Assembly (NCBI RefSeq): GCF_028368935.1
Contig: NZ_JAQNDK010000001.1
Coordinates: 1,550,001 to 1,614,000, forward strand
Origin: Sorangium aterium
GTDB taxonomy: Bacteria; Myxococcota_A; Polyangia; Polyangiales; Polyangiaceae
Reading direction: 5' to 3'
Length of the DNA stretch: 64,000 nt
Shown here: positions 17,638 through 26,117 of the stretch, one piece after another
Layout: each line of letters starts with the position of its first letter
Position numbering within the stretch: the stretch's first letter is position 1
Notes under the pieces: model-generated
Told to the model about the DNA's origin: nothing
Database searches by the model: none
The model's input: the letters and a program-made list of their open reading frames with translations, nothing else
Translations under genes and position numbers: made by a program

Positions 17638-20600
17638 TCATGGCCGGTTTGGCAGAAGCTCGCAGCGGAGCCTCGCGCCCCCGCCGCCGCGGAGGGCGGC
17701 GGCGGCGGCGGCGCCGGGGCCGAAGACCACACCGAGGTCCAGCCCACCCCGGGCCGCGGCGCGGATCTCGATCGCCTCGACGCACAGGGCGCCGGGGCCG
17801 CCGGCGAGCAGCGCGGCGCCGGGGGCATCCCCGTCGAACAGCGGCGCCCCGCTCCTCGAGGCCACCCGCAGCGCGGCGGGCAGCTCGGCGATGAACCGGT
17901 GCGACGGTCGCGCGCCGCCGCAGCCGCCGGCGCCCATCTCCGCGAGCGACGCGAGGGTCCCGAGCGGCTCGAGCGGGCCGACCTCGCCACGGGCGACGTC
18001 GATCGGCCCTGCGACGACCTCCCCCGAAGCGACGGAGTAGCCGATGAGGGCCACGCCAGGAACGTCGAGCCGGCGTCCCAGGGTGAGGCGGGCGCCCGCA
18101 AGCTCCGGGACACGCGCGAGCCCGAAGGCCGGGAAGGTGCCCTGCCGCACCGCGACGACGAAGCTGCGCCTTCCGGCGTCGAGGGCGAGCAGCTCGCCGC
18201 CCGGCAGCTCGACCGCGGCGGCGATCGTGCCGGCGTGGTCGAACGGCAGGAGCGCAGGCGGCTCGGCGCCCGCGCGGACGCGGAGGCCGCGCCGCCCCTG
18301 CGGCCCGCTCGCGTCGAACAGCAGCAGGAGATCCGCAGGCGCCCTGGCGCCGGGCGCGAGCAGCACGGGGACAGCATCGCCGGACACCACGCCGAGCGAG
18401 CCGTCGCGGAGCGACAGGCGGCGCGGCGCTTCGGCGCGCGCGAACGGAAGGAGCACGCTCGCGGTGAAGGTGCCGTCGCGGAGCGCGCCCAGGGGAGAGG
18501 ACGGGGCGGTCGACAGCGAGACGACCGGGAGCTCGCCGCCGGTCAGACGGGCCGTCGCGGGCTCGCCGCCTGCCGCGGGCATGCCCCGGGGAGCGCGGCG
18601 ATCGGGGAGGCGACCCGAGGGGCGCGGCGCCGGGGCGGCCGGCGGCGATGGGAAGGAGGACGGGTCGTCGTCGAGGCGGCAGGAAACGAGCGGCGGAGGG
18701 GAGGCGCGGAGCGCTGGGTTCGCCGCAGGAGCGAAGGGCGGCGCGCTGCGCGGCGAGGGCGGAGGGCCGCCCCAGCCGAGGCGGACGAGGCCGTGCTCAC
18801 CCATCGCGCAGCCGATCGGGGAGCACGCGAAGGGGGCGCCCTCGTCGAAGGGAGGCTCGATCTGGCGTGCGGGCGGGCCCTCGGCCGGGCGCCACGAGCG
18901 GCCGCCGTCGGTCGACTCGAAGAAGGCCGGCGGGTCGTCGCCGGTGGCGGCGAGCGCGAACCGCCCGCCGACGACGACGTTCTGGACGCCGGCCGGGAGG
19001 GGAAAGACGGTGACGCCGCCGCGCGCGTCGATGCGCAGGCCGGCGATGCGGCCGCCGCGGCGGCGCGAGAGCAGCGGCTCCGCTCGACGGGCGCGCGCGG
19101 GAGAGCCCGCCTCCGGCAGCGCATCGCGGGCGGGCGAGACGCCGTCGACCTCCTCGGGCAGGTGCAGCCAGCCGCGCACGGCGCCGTCGTCGTCCTCCCA
19201 GAAATCGGTGTCGATGAGGCGCGGCGATGCGGCATCGCCGGACCCCGGGAAGGCGCCGCCCACGAGCGCCGGCAAGGCGCCGCCCGCGAGCGCCGGGTCG
19301 CGATCGCGCACGCGGACCACGCGGACGCCTTCGGGTGGACCCACAGGACGACGTTCGCGCCCGCTCACGGGAGGGCCGGGGGGCGACCTCCGCGGCGCGC
19401 CGTCCTCCTCCTCGATCTCGGAGGTCCGGCGCCCTTCCTCTTCGTCCTCCTCGGAGGGCCGCGGCCCCCTCGGCGCCTCCAGCACGAGCGCGGTGACGGT
19501 CCCGCGCTCGCCGACGATCCAGCGGTAGAGGCGGTCGGCGTCCTCGCCCTCGATCCGGCGCTCGACCCAGCGGCCGCCGCCGACGCGAACGCACACGCGT
19601 GCAACGCCTTGCTCTGCGGGCTCGCGGCTCGCGGCGTCCTCTTGCGGCTCGTCCGGCGCCGGCCGCGCGGAGCGCCGGGGCCATGGCGTCTCGTCGTCCG
19701 TCGGGACGACGTCTCCCGGGCTCTCCGGAAAGTCGTGGAGCCCAGGGGGAACGCTGCCGCACCGGCCGATGAAGGCGAGGCGACCGCGGTCGTCGCCGAC
19801 GAACGCGCCCGGAGAGCTCGCGATCGGATCGGGGCCTCGGCTGCGGGGCGGGAACGTGGCCTCCAGCCGTGGCGCGGAGAGCGTCGTCTCGAGCCTGAGC
19901 ACCTGGGCGGCCTCGTGCGCGCACGCGAGCAAGACGTCGTCGCCCGACCGGAACGGCTGGCAGCGCGCATAACTCGGGTCGAGGCTCTCGATCTCCGCCT
20001 GCGCGAGGGGCTGGGCGGTCGCCGCCGCGAGCACCGCGAGGCCGCCGTCGCGAGCGACGAGCAGCCTGCCGCCAGGGAGGAGAGCGCCGGCGGCCGCGGC
20101 CAGCGCGACCCCCGACGGAGCGAGCGCGCGGGCCGAGGTGGTGCCGAGCGGCAGGTCCCGCGCAGGCGGGAGAGAGAGCGAGGCGCTCGGCCCGGACCGC
20201 GGCGGAGCGGGCACCGCGGGTACGAGGCCGGCGGCGCTCACGTGGAGCGTGGCGCCGCCCGACGGCCCGAGGAGCGCGACCGATCTGCCGCCGTCCTGCT
20301 CCTCGAGGAGCGACGTGGCGAGCCCGCGCGTCTCGAGCACGTCGATCCAGGTGGCGCCCCCGTCGAGGGTGACCGAGGCGCGGCCGACCAGGTCGAGGCG
20401 CGCCGCGCGGCGCGCGTCGACGGCCACCGCGTCGACGACGCCCGCGGCGCCGAAGCGGCGAACGGCGAGCGTGGAGGGATCGATCTCGAGGAGCCCCCGA
20501 TCGCTGCGCAGGAGGATCGTGTCGAGGTACGGCCGCGCGCCGCCGGGAGCGCCGACGTCGGCGATGGGCGCGAGCTCGCCGAGGAAGTCGGCGGCGCGGT

Positions 20601-20982
20601 AGACGCGGTCCTCGGACCACAGGAGGAACCCGCCCCCGAGGCGCGCCGGGATCGACCGGAACCCGCGGAGCAGCTCGGCCGCGGGGGCGTCGGCGAGCAC
20701 GACGCCTCCCTCAAGGCGCACGCGGCGCCCTTCGAAGAGCGCGGGCTCCGGGCGGGGCGCGGGCACCCGTTCGTCGGCCCCGGCGGCGTCGAGGAGGACG
20801 CCGATGTCCTCGGTGAGGACGTAGCGCGCGGGAGAGAGCGGCAGCGGGTCGGTGAGCGCGGCGGCCCGAGGCTGCGCGGGCCGCGGGGGGCGCTCCGGAG
20901 CGGCGCTGCACGCGACGGCGAGGGAGAGCGCGAGGAGCACGCCTGCGCGGGAGGGCATCGCGGCGGCGCTCACGCGACGCAT
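17638..20982 (-). CDS. giant Asp-box lipoprotein, paralogue 1
   Basis: 1114 residues with a signal and lipobox LAVAC (about residue 25). It is a paralogue of the next two giants. Shared landmarks in order: GGGFLLWSEDRVYRAADFLG; an Asp-box (BNR) TLDGGATW after DLVGRA; FIGRCG; CVRVGGGRWVERRI; a second Asp-box STDGGRSWRPA; and CSPIGCAM with RLGWG. The C-terminus has LCVEAIEI and closes in LRCELLPN. Asp-boxes and the repeated beta-strand pattern suggest a beta-propeller-like fold. This copy carries an Asp/Glu/Pro/Arg-rich disordered insertion in its middle. No enzyme motif is seen and the function is unknown. Confidence 0.85.
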   Translation of the reverse strand: MRRVSAAAMPSRAGVLLALSLAVACSAAPERPPRPAQPRAAALTDPLPLSPARYVLTEDIGVLLDAAGADERVPAPRPEPALFEGRRVRLEGGVVLADAPAAELLRGFRSIPARLGGGFLLWSEDRVYRAADFLGELAPIADVGAPGGARPYLDTILLRSDRGLLEIDPSTLAVRRFGAAGVVDAVAVDARRAARLDLVGRASVTLDGGATWIDVLETRGLATSLLEEQDGGRSVALLGPSGGATLHVSAAGLVPAVPAPPRSGPSASLSLPPARDLPLGTTSARALAPSGVALAAAAGALLPGGRLLVARDGGLAVLAAATAQPLAQAEIESLDPSYARCQPFRSGDDVLLACAHEAAQVLRLETTLSAPRLEATFPPRSRGPDPIASSPGAFVGDDRGRLAFIGRCGSVPPGLHDFPESPGDVVPTDDETPWPRRSARPAPDEPQEDAASREPAEQGVARVCVRVGGGRWVERRIEGEDADRLYRWIVGERGTVTALVLEAPRGPRPSEEDEEEGRRTSEIEEEDGAPRRSPPGPPVSGRERRPVGPPEGVRVVRVRDRDPALAGGALPALVGGAFPGSGDAASPRLIDTDFWEDDDGAVRGWLHLPEEVDGVSPARDALPEAGSPARARRAEPLLSRRRGGRIAGLRIDARGGVTVFPLPAGVQNVVVGGRFALAATGDDPPAFFESTDGGRSWRPAEGPPARQIEPPFDEGAPFACSPIGCAMGEHGLVRLGWGGPPPSPRSAPPFAPAANPALRASPPPLVSCRLDDDPSSFPSPPAAPAPRPSGRLPDRRAPRGMPAAGGEPATARLTGGELPVVSLSTAPSSPLGALRDGTFTASVLLPFARAEAPRRLSLRDGSLGVVSGDAVPVLLAPGARAPADLLLLFDASGPQGRRGLRVRAGAEPPALLPFDHAGTIAAAVELPGGELLALDAGRRSFVVAVRQGTFPAFGLARVPELAGARLTLGRRLDVPGVALIGYSVASGEVVAGPIDVARGEVGPLEPLGTLASLAEMGAGGCGGARPSHRFIAELPAALRVASRSGAPLFDGDAPGAALLAGGPGALCVEAIEIRAAARGGLDLGVVFGPGAAAAAALRGGGGARLRCELLPNRP

Positions 20983-21120
20983 TCTAGACCATCTGGAAAT
21001 CCACTGCAGGGTGCTCCTGGACGCGCAGACGGTGCGCCGCGAACGCTGCGCCCTCCGCGGCGCCCCGCGCGGTCCGGGGCCGTGCGCCGCGGCCGAGAGG
21101 ACCGAGAGCGCGCGCTCAGC

Positions 21121-24100
21121 TCAGCGCGCGCTCACGACCGCCTTGCACTGCACCGGCTGCCGGCTCTCCTGGCCGTACAGGACGAGCGCGAGCGTGCCGC
21201 CGCCGGCGCCCTGCGCCGGCTCGCTCCGCCGCGCCGCCGCGGGGCTCGGCCCGCCGCGCCCGCGCCGATCGACGAGCCCGCCGTGCGCGCCGAGCGGTGC
21301 CGCGGGTGATGGCCCCGCGAAGCGCGCGATGAGCTTCTTCACGACGCCGGGCGGCTCGTAGAATCCGAGGCCGCCCTCGTAGCGCTCGTCGCGCACGACG
21401 AGCTCCACGGCGTCGAGGCACGCGCGTTCGCGCGACCACCGGATCACCGCGACGCCGGCTGTCCCGGCCGCGGTGATCCCCGGCAGCGAGCCGGGCACGA
21501 GGCCGATCTCCGTGTCGAACGGCAGGACCACGCGCACCTCTCCGGCGCGCGGCGCGCAGGCGGGGTCGCTGCCCGCGCCGAGCGCGCCGAGCGGGGCGAG
21601 GGCTTCCTCGGGGCCCAGGGTGCCGAGCACGGGGTCGACCGGCGAGAGCACCGCGCCGCCGTCTCCCGCCACCGCCACGAAGACGGGCGCGCCCGCGCGC
21701 GCGCCTGCGCCGAAGGCGAAGCGCGCCTGCTGCGCCGCCGTCGCGCGCGCGGTGCGCTGCACGTGGAGCTCCCGGATCGCCGGAGGCGGCCCGCCGCCCC
21801 CAGGCCGCGAGAGAGGAGCCCCGCCGCGCGCGCCGCGGAAGTCGACCGAGCTCACCGCGAGGCCGTCGTGCCGAGGGCTCAGGAACACCGCGCGCTCGCC
21901 GAGATCGACGCCGATCGCAGGCTGGGGGGCGCAGCCGCCGACCGGCCGCGTGACGCGCGCGGCGTCCAGCAGGCCGGCGAGGCACGCCTCCGCCGGGCCG
22001 GCCGCGACCGGGGCCACGCGACCGTCGCGATCGATGACGAGCCCGACCTGCGCCTCGTACGGCCGGTACGCGAGCTGGAGCAGCCCGGCGCCCGCGAGGG
22101 GCACGGTGGCGCGGTGGATCTCGGCGCGCACGTCGAGCGGCGCGATCCACGCGAGCTCCGCGTCGGCAAAGGAGGGGCCCGGCAGGCCGCCACTGCCCGA
22201 CAGGCCAACGCTGCCCGACAGGCCAACGTTGAACGACGGCAGCCTCAGCATCCCGAGGGTGCCGAGCCGCAGCGTGCCCGCCATGCGCGACGGCGGCGCG
22301 GCGACGGCGCCGAACCCGGACGACTCCGGCACGCGCGCGGCGTCGAGCGGCCCCGCGAAGGTGCAGGCGAGCCGCGCGAGGGGCAGCGGCGCCGGAGGCC
22401 GCGCCGCCCTGTCGCGATCGGGCGGGGGCCGCGCAGCAGGGAGCGACTCCGCCAGGGCCGCGCCGGGCGGCGACGCGGCGCGGCCTCCGCCGCCGCGGGA
22501 GCGCGGGGCCGACGCCCACCCGAGCCGGAGGAGCGTGCCGAGGCTGCAGCCCACCGCCGAGCAGGCGTTGAGGCGCGCGGCCCCGCCGCCCGGCGGCGGC
22601 GCGACGGGCGCCCACCGCTGCCCTCGATCGATCGTCTCGAAGAGCCCGCCGTCCTCGGTCTCGGCGAGCGCGAAGGGGCCCGACGCCGCGATCGAGCGCG
22701 CGCGCGCCGGCACGGCGTGGCGGCGCAGCCGACCGGCGGGGTCGATCGTGATCGGCGCGGGATCGGCCGCGTAGCCGTGCACGGGGAGCCAGCCCTCGAT
22801 GGCGCCGTCCGCGCGCGCGGCGAGCGCGCGCGAGAGCAGCTCCGCCCGCTCGTCGCCGTACGGGGGCCAGAGGAGCGGCGGCTCGCCCCGCGCGAGCCGC
22901 ACGACGCGCAGCGCGCCGCGCACCTCGACGCGCTCGCCGTCCGGCAGGAACGTGCCGGGGCGCGCGATGAGGGCGACCGCGCCCCCGCTGCGGCGCGGGA
23001 TCCAGGCGAGGACGTCGCTCGCGTCCGCCGCGTCGAGGCGGTGCTCGACCCAGTCCCCCGGCCCGCGCCGCACGCAGAACACCGCGCTCTGTTGCGTCGC
23101 GTCGCCGCCGAGCGCCCCTTGAGAGAGCGCGCGGAGATCGATCCGCGGCCTCGGCGTCCCCTCGCAGGGCCCCACGTAACCGAGCGCCTCGCCGTCGACG
23201 CCGACGAAGCGATCGGTCTCCCGCGCCGGCTCGGGCAGGAGCTCGAACGAGCGCTCGACGCGGAGCGCGCGCGCGTCGCTGGAGAGGTCGACGACGCTCG
23301 CGCGCTCCGGGCCGGCGCAGACAGCGAGCAGCGCGTCGCTCGCGCGGAACGGCGCGCACTCGCCGCTGCCCGGCGGGAGCGGCGCGACGGACGAGGCGCG
23401 GCCGGTGGCGAGGTCGACGCGGCCGATGAGGCCATCCACGGCGAGCGCGGCCCCGCCGTCGGCGAGCGGCAGGCCCGAGGCGACGGCGTCCGCGAGCTGC
23501 TCGAACGGCCCGCGGCCGAGCCACCCGGGATCGACGCCGGCCGCCGGCGGCGCGCGCCGCGCGCGGGGCTCGCCGAGGCGACCGCTCGGCTCGACGGCGC
23601 GCTCGAGGCCGAAGGCCAGCGAGGCGACGATCTCCTCGCCGCGGACGTCGAGCGCGATCGCATCGCCGAGCTCCGACGTGACGTCGCGGTACGACGCGCC
23701 CGCGTCCAGCGTGAGGAGCGCGCGCCCGAAGACGGTCAGGACGAGCGCGCGGCGCTCGCTGGCCGCCGCGGCCGCGACGAGGGACGGCGAGCCGAGCGGC
23801 CGCAGCGCGCCGCTCGCGCCCTGGACGACGAAGCTCCCGGCCGCGGTGAGCAGCCCGATGCCGTCCAGCCATGGGAACGCGCTGGCGACGTCGCCCGGCA
23901 GGGTCGCGAGCTTGCGGAGCTCCCCGCCGAAGCTCTCGGCGGCGTAGATGTCGCCGCCGCTCCAGAACACGTAGCGCGCGGCGCCGACGGCGCGCGCGCC
24001 GGGCCGGGCCCACGCGGGGAACGCCGCGCCGCCGGCGAGCACCACGCGGTCCGCGCCCAGCGGCTCGAGCCGATCGAGGCCGTGAAGCTCGGCGCGCTGG

Positions 24101-24336
24101 CCGTTGACGATCGCCCTGTCGACCTGCCGGCCGTCGATGACCACGCGTTCGACCAGGCCGAGGTAGGGCTGCGCGACGTACCGGGCCGGGCCGAGCGCGA
24201 CGGTCGCGGGGGCGCGGGGAGGCGGTTCGAGCGCGGCGTGCGGCGCGGCCGCCGGCTCGGCCGCGCCGCACGCCGCGAGCGCGAGCGCGGCGAGGAGAGG
24301 GGCCACGACGTCCAGTCTCAGGCGGGCAGGATCCAT
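21121..24336 (-). CDS. giant Asp-box lipoprotein, paralogue 2
   Basis: 1071 residues, lipobox ALAAC (about residue 23). It has the same landmarks as its neighbours: ARYVFWSGGDIYAAESFGG, an Asp-box-like TLDAGASY after VFGRA, YVGPCEG, CVRRGPGDWVEHRLD, a second Asp-box TIDRGQRWAPV and CSAVGCSLGTLLRLGW. The C-terminal segment includes RWSRERACLDAVELVV and the end QPVQCKAV. A short run near residue 705 is encoded by repeated CTGCCCGACAGGCCAACG-type units. It is separated by 138 bases from paralogue 1 and 176 bases from the FHA regulator, all on the same strand. Function unknown; likely outer-membrane. Confidence 0.85.
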   Translation of the reverse strand: MDPARLRLDVVAPLLAALALAACGAAEPAAAPHAALEPPPRAPATVALGPARYVAQPYLGLVERVVIDGRQVDRAIVNGQRAELHGLDRLEPLGADRVVLAGGAAFPAWARPGARAVGAARYVFWSGGDIYAAESFGGELRKLATLPGDVASAFPWLDGIGLLTAAGSFVVQGASGALRPLGSPSLVAAAAASERRALVLTVFGRALLTLDAGASYRDVTSELGDAIALDVRGEEIVASLAFGLERAVEPSGRLGEPRARRAPPAAGVDPGWLGRGPFEQLADAVASGLPLADGGAALAVDGLIGRVDLATGRASSVAPLPPGSGECAPFRASDALLAVCAGPERASVVDLSSDARALRVERSFELLPEPARETDRFVGVDGEALGYVGPCEGTPRPRIDLRALSQGALGGDATQQSAVFCVRRGPGDWVEHRLDAADASDVLAWIPRRSGGAVALIARPGTFLPDGERVEVRGALRVVRLARGEPPLLWPPYGDERAELLSRALAARADGAIEGWLPVHGYAADPAPITIDPAGRLRRHAVPARARSIAASGPFALAETEDGGLFETIDRGQRWAPVAPPPGGGAARLNACSAVGCSLGTLLRLGWASAPRSRGGGGRAASPPGAALAESLPAARPPPDRDRAARPPAPLPLARLACTFAGPLDAARVPESSGFGAVAAPPSRMAGTLRLGTLGMLRLPSFNVGLSGSVGLSGSGGLPGPSFADAELAWIAPLDVRAEIHRATVPLAGAGLLQLAYRPYEAQVGLVIDRDGRVAPVAAGPAEACLAGLLDAARVTRPVGGCAPQPAIGVDLGERAVFLSPRHDGLAVSSVDFRGARGGAPLSRPGGGGPPPAIRELHVQRTARATAAQQARFAFGAGARAGAPVFVAVAGDGGAVLSPVDPVLGTLGPEEALAPLGALGAGSDPACAPRAGEVRVVLPFDTEIGLVPGSLPGITAAGTAGVAVIRWSRERACLDAVELVVRDERYEGGLGFYEPPGVVKKLIARFAGPSPAAPLGAHGGLVDRRGRGGPSPAAARRSEPAQGAGGGTLALVLYGQESRQPVQCKAVVSAR

Positions 24337-24512
24337 CCCGTGCGGTGCTCGGCGCGATCGAGGGCAGGCCGCTCAGCGCCTGCGCAGCAAGAGGCGGTGA
24401 GCGGGCATGAGCTGGAGCTGGCGGGTGAGCGGGCTTTCGGTGGTCATGCGGGGAGCGGGGGCGGCCTCGGCGGGCGCGAGCGCAGCCGCTCTGCGCGGCG
24501 CCGAGCGCGATG

Positions 24513-26006
24513 CTACCCGCGAAACGCGTCGGCCTTGAGGTTGTACCGCCTCATCCAGCGGTGCACCTGCACTCGATCTCTTCCCAGCACGCGCGCCACG
24601 GCGGCGACGTTCCCCTGGTGCCGCGCGAGCAGATCCCGAAGCACGCTCTCCTCCGGCGTGGTCCTCGGCGGCAGCGGCCCGCCCGGCGCGGACGCCCCGT
24701 CCTCCGCGGGCTCCTCGTCGTACTGCGGGTAGACGGTGGCGCGGGAATCCTCCCCGAGCTGGCTCGCGAGGGCAGCGCCCCGGGCCCCGTACGTCTTCAT
24801 CCGATCGCGGATGATGTCGCTGAGATCCTGGACGCCGAACTCGGCGCCGCGATCCGCGGCGGCCCAGCGCTTCAGGAGCGCCTCGAGCTCCCGCACATTG
24901 TAGGGGAAATCGTGGTGGAGCAGGGCCGTCATGGCGACCATGCTGGGCCGGATCTCGGACCGACCGTGGCGCGCCGCGAGCGCGGTGCAGAGCAAGAACA
25001 TGTCTTCCTTGCGTTCGCGGAGGGGGGGCAGGGTCACGCTGTGCTCGTTCAGACGACCGAACAGATCGGCGCGGAAGGCGCCCGTCTGCTGGAGCTTGTC
25101 GAGATCGCGGTGCGTGGCGGCGACGATCCGCACGTCGATCCGCTCGGACTGCGTCCCGCCGAGCGGCGTGAACTCCTTCGACTGGATCACCCGGAGGAGC
25201 TTCGCCTGGGCCTCCGCCGGCATGTCCCCGATCTCGTCGAGGAAGAGCGTGCCCTCGTGGGCCGCGCGGAGGATGCCGGCCCTGTCGCGGTCGGCGCCCG
25301 AGAACGCGCCGCGCCGGTGCCCGAAGAGCTCCCCCTCGACGAGGGCGGCGGGGATGGCGGCGCAGTTGACGGCCAGGAACGGGCCGCGCCGGCCGCTCCA
25401 GTCATGGAGCTGCTGGGCGAAGATCTCCTTTCCAGTCCCGCTCTCACCGCGAATCAGCACCGAGAGCTCGCTGCGCGCGATCTCGTACAGGCTGCGAGCG
25501 AGGCTCCGGGTCTGGTACCCGCCCACGATCCGCCCCATCGAGAAGCGCGGCGGCCCCTCCGGCAGCTCCTGCGCCTCGAGGGTCGCGCCGTCGATGCGGT
25601 AGCGGGCGTAGCTCTCGACGTCGCGCTCGACGAACTTGAAGATGGCGTCGCCGACCCGGACCTGGTCGAGGTGCGCGATGGGCACCTCCGTGACGAACTC
25701 GCCGTTGCAGAGCGTGCCGTTGCGGCCGCCGAGGTCGGTCAGCACCCAGACGCCGCCCCGCCGCTCGATCCGGGCATGATGGCGCGAAGCGCTCCGCGTC
25801 GGTACGGACACATCCGCGGTCGGATCGCGGCCGAGGACCGAGCCTTGCTCGAGCACGGGATACGCCGGCCGGAATTGCTCGTAATTGTCGGCGTAGAGCA
25901 ACACGAGCCCCGCCCCGGCGCTGTCCTGCCGAGAGAACGGAGCACGAATTTGCATTGTCGCTGTACTATCGACGTCCTTCGACCGCTGTGTCCCGTCGCC
26001 GTGCAT
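24513..26006 (-). CDS. FHA-domain sigma-54 activator
   Basis: About 497 residues: an N-terminal FHA domain (GSVLGRDPTADVSVPT, SRHHARIE, GGRNGTLCNGE), an AAA+ domain with Walker A GESGTGKE and Walker B LFLDEIGD, and a C-terminal Fis-type HTH (GNVAAVARVLGRDRVQVHRWM). The sigma-54 loop reads GAFSGA rather than GAFTGA, a conservative change. FHA domains bind phosphothreonine, so activity is probably controlled by a Hanks kinase; this is typical of myxobacteria. The start is uncertain: ATG at 26006, an upstream TTG at 26027, or ATG at 25955. It sits between giant-lipoprotein genes 2 and 3, which makes them candidate targets. Confidence 0.92.
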   Translation of the reverse strand: MHGDGTQRSKDVDSTATMQIRAPFSRQDSAGAGLVLLYADNYEQFRPAYPVLEQGSVLGRDPTADVSVPTRSASRHHARIERRGGVWVLTDLGGRNGTLCNGEFVTEVPIAHLDQVRVGDAIFKFVERDVESYARYRIDGATLEAQELPEGPPRFSMGRIVGGYQTRSLARSLYEIARSELSVLIRGESGTGKEIFAQQLHDWSGRRGPFLAVNCAAIPAALVEGELFGHRRGAFSGADRDRAGILRAAHEGTLFLDEIGDMPAEAQAKLLRVIQSKEFTPLGGTQSERIDVRIVAATHRDLDKLQQTGAFRADLFGRLNEHSVTLPPLRERKEDMFLLCTALAARHGRSEIRPSMVAMTALLHHDFPYNVRELEALLKRWAAADRGAEFGVQDLSDIIRDRMKTYGARGAALASQLGEDSRATVYPQYDEEPAEDGASAPGGPLPPRTTPEESVLRDLLARHQGNVAAVARVLGRDRVQVHRWMRRYNLKADAFRG

Positions 26007-26117
26007 TGCAAATGGTGATGGTACCAACCTATCCGTCCGCAGGGCGCATCATTCGTCCGATCCGATCGTGCTCGCGGAGGGGTCTTCGGACGAGCTGACC
26101 CACATCCACGCCGCGCC

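Noticed and set aside
24373-24447. 24-residue minus-strand peptide before giant lipoprotein 2
   Set aside because: No ribosome site and no evidence of a leader function.
17899-24732. Long plus-strand frames of 1136 and 989 residues opposite the giant lipoproteins
   Set aside because: Arg/Ala/Glu-rich, no domain, no ribosome site; the minus-strand frames have signal peptides and shared motifs.
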